A stretch of DNA of 64,000 nucleotides from Hamadaea tsunoensis DSM 44101. Lineage in GTDB: Bacteria; Actinomycetota; Actinomycetes; Mycobacteriales; Micromonosporaceae. The notes under the pieces are model-generated. The model was given only the letters and a program-made list of their open reading frames with translations, was not told where the DNA came from and did no database searches. Within the stretch, counting starts at the first letter, position 1. Every line of letters starts with the position of its first letter. This document shows positions 6,746-15,262 of this stretch, piece by piece. The stretch covers positions 1 through 64,000 of the forward strand of contig NZ_AUAX01000040.1 in the NCBI RefSeq assembly GCF_000428945.1, in the 5' to 3' direction. A program made the position numbers and the translations under genes.

Positions 6746-9236
6746 GCCGGGCCAGTTCGACCCGGGACCGGATGCCCAGGCGCTGGAAGATGTTGCGCAT
6801 GTGGTGGTCGACGGTACGCGTACTGAGGAAGAGGGTCGTCGCCACTTCGCGGTTGGTGGCGCCGTCGGCGACCAGGCGGGCTATCTGGCGCTGCTGCGGG
6901 GTGAGCGCGTCGGCGGGTGGGAGGGCGGCCGCCGGGGTCGGGTCGCCGGCGGCCCGGAGTTCGCCCCGGGACCGTTCCGTCCACAGTGGCAGGTCGAGCT
7001 GGGTGAACGCGTCGAGCGCGGCCCGCAGGTGCGTACGCGCGTCCCGGGGGTGGCGGCTGCGGCGGAGTTCCTGGCCGAGCAGCAGGTGCGTGCGGGCGCG
7101 CTCGAACTCGCCCTCGCCGTCCTGGTGCAGGGTCAGCGCGGTGAGGTAGCCGGACCGGGCCTCCTCGCTGCCGCGCGGGGCGAGCAGGGCGTGGCAGCGG
7201 GCGGACAGGGCCCGGCGTACCGGGTCGCCGGTGCCGAGCGCCCACTGGTCGAACGCGAACAGCGCGGCGATCGCGAGGTCCGGCCGGTCGGCGCGGGCGG
7301 CCGCCTCGACGAGCCAGGGGGTCGCCATGATCTGCGTGACGACGTGCCCGGTGCCGAGGGCGGGATCGGCGAGCGACAGGATCTTGTCCGCGGCCTCGGC
7401 CGGGCGGCCCTCGATGACGTCGAGCACCGCCTGCGCCCAGCGGGCCAGCGCGCGCGGCCGGGTGAACGCGCCGGCGTCGGCGGCCACGGTGATCTCGGCC
7501 AGCCGGTGCGCGCAGGTGTCGGCGTCGCCGCGGATCGCCGCGAGCACGGCCAGGAGGCCGAGATGGTCGCCGGCGTAGTTGTCCTGGCCGGCGTGCAGGG
7601 CCGCGCGTACGCCGTCCAGGCTGGCCCGTTCCGCGTGGGCGTAGCGGCCGAGCCAGAACTCCGCGTAGGCGAGCATCTCCAGGGCCAGCGGGAGCGTGGC
7701 GGGATCGGCCGCGTCGACCGCCCGCCGGGCCAGCGCGTACGCGGCGGCCGAGTCGGCCCGCAGGAGTTCCCCGGCGGCGGCGCAGGTCAGGGCGCCCGGG
7801 TCGGCGAGCGGCGTCGCCCACTCGGTCACCTGTCGCAGGTGGACGGTGGCCTCGGCGTGGCGGCCGGAGAAGGTGGCGGCGAAGCCGGCGATGTGCTCGC
7901 GGATGAGCCGCTCGGGCAGCGAGGCGTCCGGGCGCCGCAGAACCTCCGCCCGGCGGTCGAGGTCCTCGTAGCGCCGGTGCTCGCCGAGGAAACAGGCGGC
8001 CTCGCCCGCTCGCAGCAGCGCGTACGCGGTCGCCACCGGGCCGAGTCCGGCCGCGGCGTCGAGGATCTCGTCCACCGCGTGGTCCGCCGGCCGGCCGGAC
8101 AGCCAGGAGCGGTCCGGCCCGGGATCGGCCACGTCGGCCGGCTGGGTCTCGACCGCTGCCGCGGCGGCGAGGTGCCCCGCCCGGCGTACCCGATGGTGGT
8201 CCAGGACGCCGGCGAGCACGCGGTGGGCCGACTGCCGGTCCACGACGGGGGCCTCGGTGTAGAGCAGGTCGCGCAGCAGCGGCTGGGTGAGGCGCACGGT
8301 GGTCGCGGTGACGCGGATGAGGCCGTCGCGCTCCGCGGGCGCGAGCGCCGCGATCGGCACGCCGCTCGCCTGCGCCGCGCGCACCAGGATCTTCTGATCC
8401 AGTTCGGGGTCGGTCGCCGCGAGCAGCAGCAGCCACCGGGTGTCGCGCTCATAGGAATCCAGTCTCCGGATGTACGCCTCGCGCAGCGGGCTGTTCTCGG
8501 GCAGCCGATCGGGCGGCGGCGTGCCGCCGGCGCACTGCGCGGCGGTGAGGGCGGCGGCGATCTCGGCGAGGGCGGCGGGGTTGCCGTGTGCGAGGGCGGC
8601 GACCCGGGCGGCCACGCCGGGAGCGAGCGGGTGCGGCGCGAGATCGTGGACGAGGCTCAGGGAGTCCTCCAGGGACAGTGGGCCCAGCCCGACCTCGGCG
8701 ATGCCGTCCGCCCCCGCGCCGGCCCGCGTGGCCAGGAGCAGGGCGACGGGGTGGCGGCCGAGCCGGCGACCCGCGGCGGTGACCGTGTCGAGAGTGGACT
8801 CGTCCATCGCGTGCGCGTCGTCGAGGCAGGCGAGGACCGGGCGGTCCTGCGCGGCGAGCAGGTCGACGGTGGCCAGGGCGAGGGTGAGCCGGTCGGCGTC
8901 CGGGCAGCCGGCGCCGTCGAGCGCGGTGCCGAGGACGCGGGCGCGGCGCGCCGGCAGCGTCACGAGGCGGTCGGCGAGCGGCGCGAGCAGCCGTTGCAGG
9001 CCGGCATAGGGCAGGCGGCGCTCGGCCTCCAGGCCGCCGATGCGGGCGACCGTCCACTCGGTGGTGCCGGCCGCGGCGGCCGTGAGCAGGGCGCTCTTGC
9101 CGGTGCCGATCTCGCCGACGACGCGGAGCGCGCCCCCGTGGCCGCGCCCCGCGTCGGTGATCAGTGTCCGGACCGCGGCGAGCTGGCTCGACCGCCCGCG
9201 CAGCCGCTGTATCTGCATCGTCGGTGCAATAACCAT
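6732..9236 (-). CDS. LuxR family regulator of the LAL (ATPase) type
   Basis: Large 834-residue regulator. The N-terminal AAA-type ATPase has a Walker A GEIGTGKS at residues 41-48 and a Walker B VLACLDDAHAMD. The middle is a long helical TPR-like sensor region. The C-terminus is a LuxR helix-turn-helix of about 60 residues that begins LTPQQRQIARLVADGATNRE. Such LAL proteins usually activate sugar-use or antibiotic genes in response to a small ligand. The start is ATG 9236; ATG 9218 is an alternative. The adjacent secreted polyester hydrolase, read in the same direction and upstream, is a possible target. Confidence 0.88.
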   Translation of the reverse strand: MVIAPTMQIQRLRGRSSQLAAVRTLITDAGRGHGGALRVVGEIGTGKSALLTAAAAGTTEWTVARIGGLEAERRLPYAGLQRLLAPLADRLVTLPARRARVLGTALDGAGCPDADRLTLALATVDLLAAQDRPVLACLDDAHAMDESTLDTVTAAGRRLGRHPVALLLATRAGAGADGIAEVGLGPLSLEDSLSLVHDLAPHPLAPGVAARVAALAHGNPAALAEIAAALTAAQCAGGTPPPDRLPENSPLREAYIRRLDSYERDTRWLLLLAATDPELDQKILVRAAQASGVPIAALAPAERDGLIRVTATTVRLTQPLLRDLLYTEAPVVDRQSAHRVLAGVLDHHRVRRAGHLAAAAAVETQPADVADPGPDRSWLSGRPADHAVDEILDAAAGLGPVATAYALLRAGEAACFLGEHRRYEDLDRRAEVLRRPDASLPERLIREHIAGFAATFSGRHAEATVHLRQVTEWATPLADPGALTCAAAGELLRADSAAAYALARRAVDAADPATLPLALEMLAYAEFWLGRYAHAERASLDGVRAALHAGQDNYAGDHLGLLAVLAAIRGDADTCAHRLAEITVAADAGAFTRPRALARWAQAVLDVIEGRPAEAADKILSLADPALGTGHVVTQIMATPWLVEAAARADRPDLAIAALFAFDQWALGTGDPVRRALSARCHALLAPRGSEEARSGYLTALTLHQDGEGEFERARTHLLLGQELRRSRHPRDARTHLRAALDAFTQLDLPLWTERSRGELRAAGDPTPAAALPPADALTPQQRQIARLVADGATNREVATTLFLSTRTVDHHMRNIFQRLGIRSRVELARLTAR

Positions 9237-9286
9237 GCCAAGAGTGTTACTCCAAGGTAACCATCTTGCAAAGACCTGTCGATGCG

Positions 9287-10165
9287 TCAGGTGGTGTAGG
9301 GGCAGGTCCCGCGCGACTGGGAGATCGCGATACCGGTCGGGTTCGGACACAGGAACTGGTCGTAGCGGGTGTCGTTGTCGACGAAGCGCTTCAGCCACGA
9401 GATCGAGTACGCGGCCAGGGTGGTGTTCGGCGTCTGCGGGAAGAAGTGCGAGGCCCCGGCCAACTCGATGTACGCCTTCTCGGTCGAGGACGGCAGCGAG
9501 TTGTAGAACGGGATGGCGTGCGCGGCGACCGGCGCGATCGTGTCCGCCTGCCCGCCCCAGATCATCGTCGGGACGCGTACGCCCGACCAGTTGGTGGTCA
9601 GGTTCCACGGCGCGATCGGCACCGCGGCCTTGAGCGACGGCCGGCTGTTCGCGGCCTCCAGGGTGCCGCCACCGCCCATCGAGTGCCCCGCGACCGCCAG
9701 CCGGGAGGCGTCGACCCGGCCGCGTACGGACGAGCTGCCGGTCAGGTAGTCCAGGGCGGCCAGCAGCTCGCGTCCCCGGCTGGCGGGCTGGTCGTAGATC
9801 GTCAGCGTGTTGATGCCGAACACCACGAAGCCCTGCGAGGCCAGCCGCGGGCCCAGCCAGGACAGGCTGGACCAGGTGGCCGTGTAGCCGGGGGAGATCG
9901 CGATGCCGCCGAAGGTGCCGGCCGAGGTCGTCGTCGGGTAGTAGATCGTCCCGCCGCCGAACCCGCTCACCTGGGCGGCGGACACGGAGACGGAGGACGT
10001 GGCGAACGGTCCCTGGGCGGCCTGGATGCTCGCGAGGGTCGGGGCGGGCCCGCGCTCGTACGGGTTGTCGGCGACCGCCGGCGAACCGGCCGCCAGCACG
10101 CCGGTCAGCATGACCGCGAGCGCCGCCAGGACGCGCGCCGCACCGGCCTTGGTGGAAGTGTGCAC
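9287..10165 (-). CDS. Secreted cutinase/PETase-like polyester hydrolase
   Basis: A 292-residue secreted alpha/beta-hydrolase very close in pattern to the Thermobifida cutinases that cleave polyesters including PET. An N-terminal signal ends at about [10 protein letters not shown], the family's mature start. Catalytic residues are Ser162 in GHSMGGGG, Asp208 in QADTIAPV and His240 in GASHFFP. The oxyanion and substrate residues Tyr94, Trp187, His216 and Phe220 match the type I (cutinase) rather than the Ideonella PETase pattern. Cys273 and Cys288 should form the C-terminal disulfide. GTG 10165 has AGGAAGG seven bases upstream; the longer frame from 10234 would place 23 charged residues before the signal. 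Activity on PET is inferred. Confidence 0.9.
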   Translation of the reverse strand: MHTSTKAGAARVLAALAVMLTGVLAAGSPAVADNPYERGPAPTLASIQAAQGPFATSSVSVSAAQVSGFGGGTIYYPTTTSAGTFGGIAISPGYTATWSSLSWLGPRLASQGFVVFGINTLTIYDQPASRGRELLAALDYLTGSSSVRGRVDASRLAVAGHSMGGGGTLEAANSRPSLKAAVPIAPWNLTTNWSGVRVPTMIWGGQADTIAPVAAHAIPFYNSLPSSTEKAYIELAGASHFFPQTPNTTLAAYSISWLKRFVDNDTRYDQFLCPNPTGIAISQSRGTCPYTT

Positions 10166-10377
10166 GTCGGTACCTTCCTGCTCGGGCGGTCGGGGCCCCG
10201 GTACCGGGCAAGCGCCGGGATCCGCGAACCGCATCGATGCCCGTCATCATCTGAGGTGCGGCGCCGGGTCGGCATCGGCGAAATCACCGGTCCGCGGGTG
10301 CCTCCTCGCGGGCATGGACCCGCTCGCCGGACCGGCCCGGGACGGTAAAGATCGTGAACAACGGCTAACCTCTATAC

Positions 10378-10962
10378 GTGCGACACCTCACCGACGGGCT
10401 GGCGGAGTGGACCCTGAGCGAGGGGACGCCGATCGAGCAATTCCTCGGCCCGGCCCTCCACCAGGGACGACAAGGGGTCCGCTGGGCCGTGGTCGAACCC
10501 GTCGCGGACGGTTTCGCCATCGCGTACCACTTAGGACTGGACGACGGCGGCGCGGACCTCAGCGATCTCGCGGCGCTGCCGCCGCTGGACCCGCAGGCCG
10601 ACGACACCGGCGGCGTCGTGGCGCGGGCGAGCAAACCGGTCGAGGCGTTGTCGCTGGCCGCCGAGCTGTTCGGGGCGGGCCACGACGAGTGGGTGAACGT
10701 CGGCGAGGCCGTCGAGGAGTACCGCGACTACGTGCACTATGCGCGGCTGCCCTTTCCGCTCGGCCACGACGCGGCCGTGCACGTGGTGCAGCGCATCTTC
10801 GCCGCCGAGTCCGACGACCTGGTGCTCGGCTGGACCGTCGCCGGGCTCGAACAGCAGACCGGCTGCGCCCACCTGGGCGACCTGATCTTCCACGCGGCGC
10901 CCGAGCACACCGCGGAGGAGATCGTCGACCACGCGTGGAACTGCCGCCCGATCGAACTGTGA
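10378..10962 (+). CDS. Hypothetical protein
   Basis: A 194-residue acidic soluble protein that I do not recognise. It contains several His and Trp residues and no signal, membrane segment or obvious catalytic motif. The acidity and the compact alpha/beta character resemble immunity-type proteins, but this is only an impression. GTG 10378 starts the frame, with an A/T-rich TAACCTCTATAC just before it, so the message may be nearly leaderless. The 3' end lies three bases from the end of the convergent gene. Confidence 0.6.
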   Translation: MRHLTDGLAEWTLSEGTPIEQFLGPALHQGRQGVRWAVVEPVADGFAIAYHLGLDDGGADLSDLAALPPLDPQADDTGGVVARASKPVEALSLAAELFGAGHDEWVNVGEAVEEYRDYVHYARLPFPLGHDAAVHVVQRIFAAESDDLVLGWTVAGLEQQTGCAHLGDLIFHAAPEHTAEEIVDHAWNCRPIEL

Positions 10963-10965
10963 CGG

Positions 10966-11973
10966 CTACGGCGCGGGCGGCGACGCCGACGGGCTCGGCG
11001 TGGCGGAGGTCGTGGGCGTGGCGGACGGCTGCGGCTCGGGCACGATCCGCGGGAACACCAGCTGCCTCGTGACCGCCTGGCAGAGCGCGTCCGCGTTGAG
11101 CGGCGCCTCCTTCTCCGTCTTGGGCGCGTAGCGCGTACGCACCTGGACGGCGAGGACCCAGTCGGGGTGGACGGCCAGGCAGTCGACGTGCCAGTGGTAG
11201 TCCTTCCACAGCATCGTCCAGCCGTTCTTGATGCTGGTCTGCGGGATCACGTCGTCCGGCAGGGCGTCGATGATGCCCCAGTGCCCGCCGCCCGTCTTGC
11301 TCTGGATCTTGTTGTCGGTCACGTCGCCCTCGACGTGGCGCATCTCGTCCAGCACGTACTGCGTCCACAGCGGACCGGCCGCGCGGCCGTCGCCGATGCA
11401 CAGGCCCATGCGTACGGCGTCCTTGGCGGTCATGGTCGTGTAGGCCCAGGTCTCCTTGGGGTCCGCCGAGGTCTTCACGTGTTTGAGGCCGCACACGGTG
11501 ACCAGCCGCTTGAGCCCGGGCTTTCCCCCGTTGGCCTTGTAGAAGTAGTCCGCGTCGTTGTCGTTGCTGTCCCGGATCGCGCCGGTGACGTGCTTGCGCT
11601 CGGCGGCGGTGAGCTTCGTACGCTTGCGCAGGTAGTCCGAGACCATCCACGCCTTGATCATCGACTCGGTGCTGTTGACCCCCGAGTCGCTGTTGGCCGA
11701 ACCGCTCATCGTCGACGTACGCCGGTCGTAGAACGCCCACGCGAGGAAGCCGTCCTTCGGCGCGGTCACGGTCACCGGGCCCGCCTGAAGAGTGGGCGGC
11801 GGCGGTGGCGGCGGCTCCGGCGCGGCGGACGGGCTCGGGGACGCGCCTGTCGCGGTGGTGATCCCGGCGGTCCACCGGATCGGCTGGCCGTGCGGCATCG
11901 CGTACGCGGCCGCGCCGCCGCCGAGGACCGCCAGCAGGGACAGCGGCATCAGCCATCGGATCGTGCGGGACAT
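10966..11973 (-). CDS. Exported beta-lactamase-fold (serine hydrolase) protein
   Basis: A 335-residue protein with an N-terminal hydrophobic signal or anchor (residues 5-26), a Pro/Ser-rich linker (45-60) and a domain that resembles class A beta-lactamases and penicillin-binding folds. Ser104-Met-Ile-Lys107 fits the SxxK motif, RDSNDND near 136 fits the SDN loop, and SIKNGW fits the KTG strand with Asn for Thr. The acidic Glu of hydrolytic beta-lactamases is not identifiable, so antibiotic hydrolysis is doubtful. The C-terminal tail is a low-complexity Pro-Ser-Ala-Thr stretch, which suggests cell-wall passage. The ATG at 11973 follows GGAGGG. Confidence 0.7.
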   Translation of the reverse strand: MSRTIRWLMPLSLLAVLGGGAAAYAMPHGQPIRWTAGITTATGASPSPSAAPEPPPPPPPTLQAGPVTVTAPKDGFLAWAFYDRRTSTMSGSANSDSGVNSTESMIKAWMVSDYLRKRTKLTAAERKHVTGAIRDSNDNDADYFYKANGGKPGLKRLVTVCGLKHVKTSADPKETWAYTTMTAKDAVRMGLCIGDGRAAGPLWTQYVLDEMRHVEGDVTDNKIQSKTGGGHWGIIDALPDDVIPQTSIKNGWTMLWKDYHWHVDCLAVHPDWVLAVQVRTRYAPKTEKEAPLNADALCQAVTRQLVFPRIVPEPQPSATPTTSATPSPSASPPAP

Positions 11974-12100
11974 GGGGCCCTCCGCCGGGGGTGGGAAGCG
12001 GACAGGCCCGAGGGTAGACGAGGTCGATCGCGGCCGATGGCCCGGCCCGAGTCGCCGTCCCGACAGTCACGATCAACGACCTTGATACGTATGTCTCGGG

Positions 12101-12130
12101 AGGGGTTCGCGGGGTGAGCCGCGAACCCCT
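12101..12130 (-). terminator. Terminator of the P450-ferredoxin operon
   Basis: AGGGGTTCGCGG (12101-12112) pairs perfectly with CCGCGAACCCCT (12119-12130) around a 6-base loop, just beyond the ferredoxin stop codon. Confidence 0.7.
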
Positions 12131-12136
12131 TGGCCG

Positions 12137-12349
12137 TCAGAGTTCCTCGACCGTGATGGCTTCCGTCGGGCAGCACTCGGCGGCGTCGGAGATCTCCTCG
12201 TCGGGTTCCATCAGATCGCCGACCGCGGTCGCGTACGGCCCCTGAAGAGTGAAGTGCCTGGGTGCGGAGGCGGCGCACAGCCCCGAGCCGATGCACCGGC
12301 TCGGGTCGACCGTCACCCGCCACTGTGGACCTGACTGTGGACCTACCAT
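12137..12349 (-). CDS. [3Fe-4S]-type ferredoxin of the P450
   Basis: A 70-residue ferredoxin that passes electrons to the adjacent cytochrome P450. Cys19, Cys25 and a Cys in CCPTEAI (Cys59/60) match the three-cysteine [3Fe-4S] ferredoxins that accompany actinomycete P450s. The ATG at 12349 lies inside the last codons of the P450 gene (7-nt overlap through ATGGTAG), so the two are translationally coupled. A doubled CTGTGGACCT at the 5' end gives the repeated GPQ residues. No reductase gene is adjacent. Confidence 0.88.
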   Translation of the reverse strand: MVGPQSGPQWRVTVDPSRCIGSGLCAASAPRHFTLQGPYATAVGDLMEPDEEISDAAECCPTEAITVEEL

Positions 12350-13548
12350 CGGACCGGGAGCTCCTTCAGGCCGCGTACCAGCATGCCGGTCTTCCACGGT
12401 ACTTCGTCCGCCGGCACGGCCAGCTCCAGGTCCGGCAGGTTGCGCGTCAACGCGCCCAGCGCCACCTGCAACTCCAGCCGCGCGAGCTGCGCGCCGACGC
12501 AGTGGTGCGGCCCGTGCCCGAAACCGATGTGCGGGTTGGTCTCCCGGGTGAAGATCAGCGTGTCGGGATCCTTGAAGAACCGCTCGTCCCGGTTCGCCGA
12601 GCCCAGCGAGCCCAGCACCGGTTCGCCCGCCTTCACGAGCACGCCGCCCAGCTCGGTGTCCTCGCTCGCGTACCGGGCGAAGGCGGCCGCCGTGCCGAGC
12701 GGGACGTAGCGCATCAGCTCCTCGACGGCGTTCGGGATGAGCGTGGGATCCGCCACGAGCTCGCGCCACTTGCCGGGATTGGTCAGCAGCACGTAGACGA
12801 AGTTCGGGATCTGGGTGACCGTGGTCTCGTGGCCGGCCGCGAGCAGACCCGCCAGCAGTTCCACCATCTCCTGCTCGGTCAGCCGGTCGTTGTCCTCGTC
12901 GCGGGCGCGGACTAGGGCGCCGATGAGGTCGTCGGTCTCCTGCTCGCGCCGCTGCGCCACCAGCCCGGCCATGTACGCGTGCAGCGCGCCCATGTATTCC
13001 ATGATCGTCTCAAGCGGCAGCGAGGTCGTGGAGATGATCGCCTCGGACCAGACCTGGAAGTTGTGCCGGTCGGTGAACGGTACGCCGAGCAGCTCGCAGA
13101 TGACCATGATCGGCAGCGGTGTGGCGAACCCCTCGACGAGGTCGCCCCGGTCGCCCAGGTCCTTCATGTCGCGCAGCAGCCCGTCGGCGATCTCGGTGAC
13201 CCGCGGCCGCAGCGTCTCCACGCGCCGGTTGGTGAACGCCTTCGCCACCAGCTTGCGCAGCCGGGTGTGGTTCGGCGGATCCATCGTCAGCAGCCCGGAA
13301 TCCTGCTGCCGCGGATGCGTACGCGGCTCGTCCCGGCCGATCACTGCCGCCCGGCCGAACCGCGGATCGCCGAGGATGAACTTCACGTCCTCGTAGCGGG
13401 TGGCCAGCCAGGCCTCCTCGCCGTAGGGCAGCCGGACCCGCGACAGCGGCTCGGTGGCGCGCAGCTGTGCGTAGAGCGGATCGAGGTCGAGGCCCGCGGG
13501 ATTGTTGAACGGATAGGTGCGAGCCGAGGCTTCCGGCGGTGCGGTCAT
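12343..13548 (-). CDS. Cytochrome P450, bacterial class I
   Basis: A 401-residue soluble P450 resembling the CYP105/CYP107 type. The I-helix oxygen-binding motif is AGHETT at 238-243, the ExxR is Glu277-Arg280, and the haem loop GFGHGPHHCVG has the axial ligand Cys350. It oxidises a small organic substrate using electrons from the ferredoxin encoded by the overlapping downstream gene. The substrate cannot be read from the sequence, and no biosynthetic enzymes lie in this two-gene operon, so detoxification or tailoring are both possible. The ATG at 13548 is preceded by a GGGGAGG-like site. Confidence 0.93.
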   Translation of the reverse strand: MTAPPEASARTYPFNNPAGLDLDPLYAQLRATEPLSRVRLPYGEEAWLATRYEDVKFILGDPRFGRAAVIGRDEPRTHPRQQDSGLLTMDPPNHTRLRKLVAKAFTNRRVETLRPRVTEIADGLLRDMKDLGDRGDLVEGFATPLPIMVICELLGVPFTDRHNFQVWSEAIISTTSLPLETIMEYMGALHAYMAGLVAQRREQETDDLIGALVRARDEDNDRLTEQEMVELLAGLLAAGHETTVTQIPNFVYVLLTNPGKWRELVADPTLIPNAVEELMRYVPLGTAAAFARYASEDTELGGVLVKAGEPVLGSLGSANRDERFFKDPDTLIFTRETNPHIGFGHGPHHCVGAQLARLELQVALGALTRNLPDLELAVPADEVPWKTGMLVRGLKELPVRW

Positions 13549-13709
13549 GAGAACCTCCCCAGATAGTTCTAAGTAGATAAATATGCCACCGCCGGGGGTT
13601 CGGTCAAGGGCGAAGGGTGCCCCCGCCCGATCATGAAGACGTCCTGGCGGACGCCGGGTAGGCTCGCGGCGGCCGAGGAAACGATCTTGTCAGCGCCGAG
13701 GAGCATGTG

Positions 13710-14168
13710 ATGACATCCCCACCCGACACCGCGTCCAGCCGGACGAGCAACGCGCTGGAATGCGCCCTGGCGTTCCTGTCCACCTACTCGGGGGCGCCCC
13801 GGGCGGCGTCGTCGCTCAACTACGATCCGGCCGACCCGCTGAGCCCGCTGCTCGGGGAGCAGTCCGGCCGCGAGCGGGCCGAGGCGTACCTGGGCAGGCC
13901 GTTCGAGTACGTCGGACCCGACAGCACGGCGTTCGCGCTCATCGCCCGGCGGCTGAGCGACGGCGGGCACGGCACGGCCGCGCTGATCGTCAACGGCTGG
14001 CCGCCGCACCTCGGCACGGGTACGCACGCCTGGAACGGCTACAACCACGACGGCCGGATCGGCTGGGTGGACGCCAACACGGGAGCGCGCGGAGACCAGC
14101 CGCTGTATCCGGAGGCGTACGGGGTCTGGGCGATCATCGTCGACAACACGTGGAGGGCGCCGCAGTGA
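13710..14168 (+). CDS. Stand-alone toxin glutamine deamidase domain protein (Tox-PL-like)
   Basis: A 152-residue protein whose pattern matches the papain-fold toxin glutamine deamidase domain found at the C-termini of polymorphic toxins. Candidate triad residues are Cys18 (in ALECALAFLSTY), His106 (in GTHAWNGYN) and Asp121 (in GWVDANTG). It has no secretion domain, so it is either a detached toxin tip, an internal enzyme, or an effector exported in trans. AGGAG at 13699-13703 selects ATG 13710. The next gene overlaps by four bases (GTGA), which suggests a stoichiometric partner or immunity protein. Function is inferred from motif order. Confidence 0.65.
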   Translation: MTSPPDTASSRTSNALECALAFLSTYSGAPRAASSLNYDPADPLSPLLGEQSGRERAEAYLGRPFEYVGPDSTAFALIARRLSDGGHGTAALIVNGWPPHLGTGTHAWNGYNHDGRIGWVDANTGARGDQPLYPEAYGVWAIIVDNTWRAPQ

Positions 14169-14443
14169 ACACCGACCAGCTCGTGCAGGCCATCAGGAAC
14201 ATGCTCAACCAGTCCCGGTACGCCGGCCGGCCGATCGAGGTGGGCTCGTTCGCGTTCGACAATGCGGTGGTGGTGTGGCCGATCGAGCCGCCGATCACCG
14301 ACTGGTCCAAGCCGCCGTCGGTGATCGGCGGCAGCGTCTACGTGCACGACACCGACACCCGCCGGACGACGACCTGGCCACGGCTGGCCGCCCCGCACGT
14401 GATCGCGCTGTACCGGGCGGCCAAGGCTCGCGGCGAGGTCTGA
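14165..14443 (+). CDS. Small partner of the deamidase-like protein
   Basis: A 92-residue protein starting at GTG 14165 inside the stop region of the upstream gene (overlap GTGA), hence translated by coupling. The middle is rich in Pro and Trp (WPIEPPITDWSKPP), and the end GGSVYVHDTDTRRTTTW followed by a helix resembles the short beta-hairpin-plus-helix end of YrhB/Imm35-type proteins. I do not recognise the family with certainty. Its position fits an immunity protein or chaperone for the deamidase-like partner. Confidence 0.6.
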   Translation: MNTDQLVQAIRNMLNQSRYAGRPIEVGSFAFDNAVVVWPIEPPITDWSKPPSVIGGSVYVHDTDTRRTTTWPRLAAPHVIALYRAAKARGEV

Positions 14444-14446
14444 CCG

Positions 14447-15262
14447 CTAACGGACGACCCAGGACCGGGTCATCTTCTGGACGGCCCGGCCTTCCGGGTC
14501 GACGAGCTTGAGGGCCGCGTAGTCGCGTACCCAGTCGCTGGTCGGGATGCGGAACGGCGGGTCGGGTTCGGTGAGCGCCCGCACGATCACGTCGGCGACC
14601 TCGCCGGCCGGTTGCGCGCCGGGCCAGCCGGTCTCCTGCAGATACTCCAGATAGGACCGGAGGGCGTCGGCGTACGGGCCGGCGGCGGCCAGCAGCGAGT
14701 CGAAGGTGACCCCGGTGTTGGCGGCGAAGGACGTCTCCAGCACCGGACCCGCCTCGATCATCGCGACGGTCACGCCGACGGCCGCCGCGACCGGGGCGAG
14801 GGCCTCCATGAATCCCTCGACCGCGAACTTCGCCGCCGAGTAGGCCTCGTTGAACGGCTGGGCGATGAGGCCGCGGGTGCTGCCGACGGACAGGACCCGG
14901 CCGCCCGAGGCGCGCAGCAGCGGCATCGCCGCCCGGGTGACGGCGACGACGCCGAGGAAGTTGACCTCGATCCCGGCCCGGTAGCGATCCATGGACACGG
15001 TCTCGATGGTGGGGAAGTTGTTGCCGATCCCGGCGTTGTTGACGAGCGCGTCGAGCCGCTCGATCCCGCCGAAACAGTCCGCTATGGACGCTTCGGAGGT
15101 GACGTCGAGCGGCCGGATGTCGAAGCCGTCCAGCTCGGCGGGAGCCTTGGCGACGTCGCGCATCGTGGCGATCACGTGCCAGCCCGCCCGCTCGGCCGCG
15201 ATCGCCGTACGCAGGCCGATGCCGGAGGAGGTGCCGGTGATGAGCAGGACCGGTGCGCTCAT
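14447..15262 (-). CDS. Short-chain dehydrogenase/reductase
   Basis: A 271-residue classical SDR. The NAD(P)-binding TGTSSGIG lies at 10-17, NNAG at about 85-88, the catalytic Ser in SVGSTRG, and Tyr-x-x-x-Lys in YSAAKF. Its ATG overlaps the stop codon of the upstream MFS gene (ATGA, 15259-15262). It is the last gene of the ATP-grasp/MFS/SDR operon and would oxidise or reduce a small molecule made or moved by the other two. The pattern resembles SDRs annotated as oxidoreductases of unknown substrate. Confidence 0.85.
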   Translation of the reverse strand: MSAPVLLITGTSSGIGLRTAIAAERAGWHVIATMRDVAKAPAELDGFDIRPLDVTSEASIADCFGGIERLDALVNNAGIGNNFPTIETVSMDRYRAGIEVNFLGVVAVTRAAMPLLRASGGRVLSVGSTRGLIAQPFNEAYSAAKFAVEGFMEALAPVAAAVGVTVAMIEAGPVLETSFAANTGVTFDSLLAAAGPYADALRSYLEYLQETGWPGAQPAGEVADVIVRALTEPDPPFRIPTSDWVRDYAALKLVDPEGRAVQKMTRSWVVR

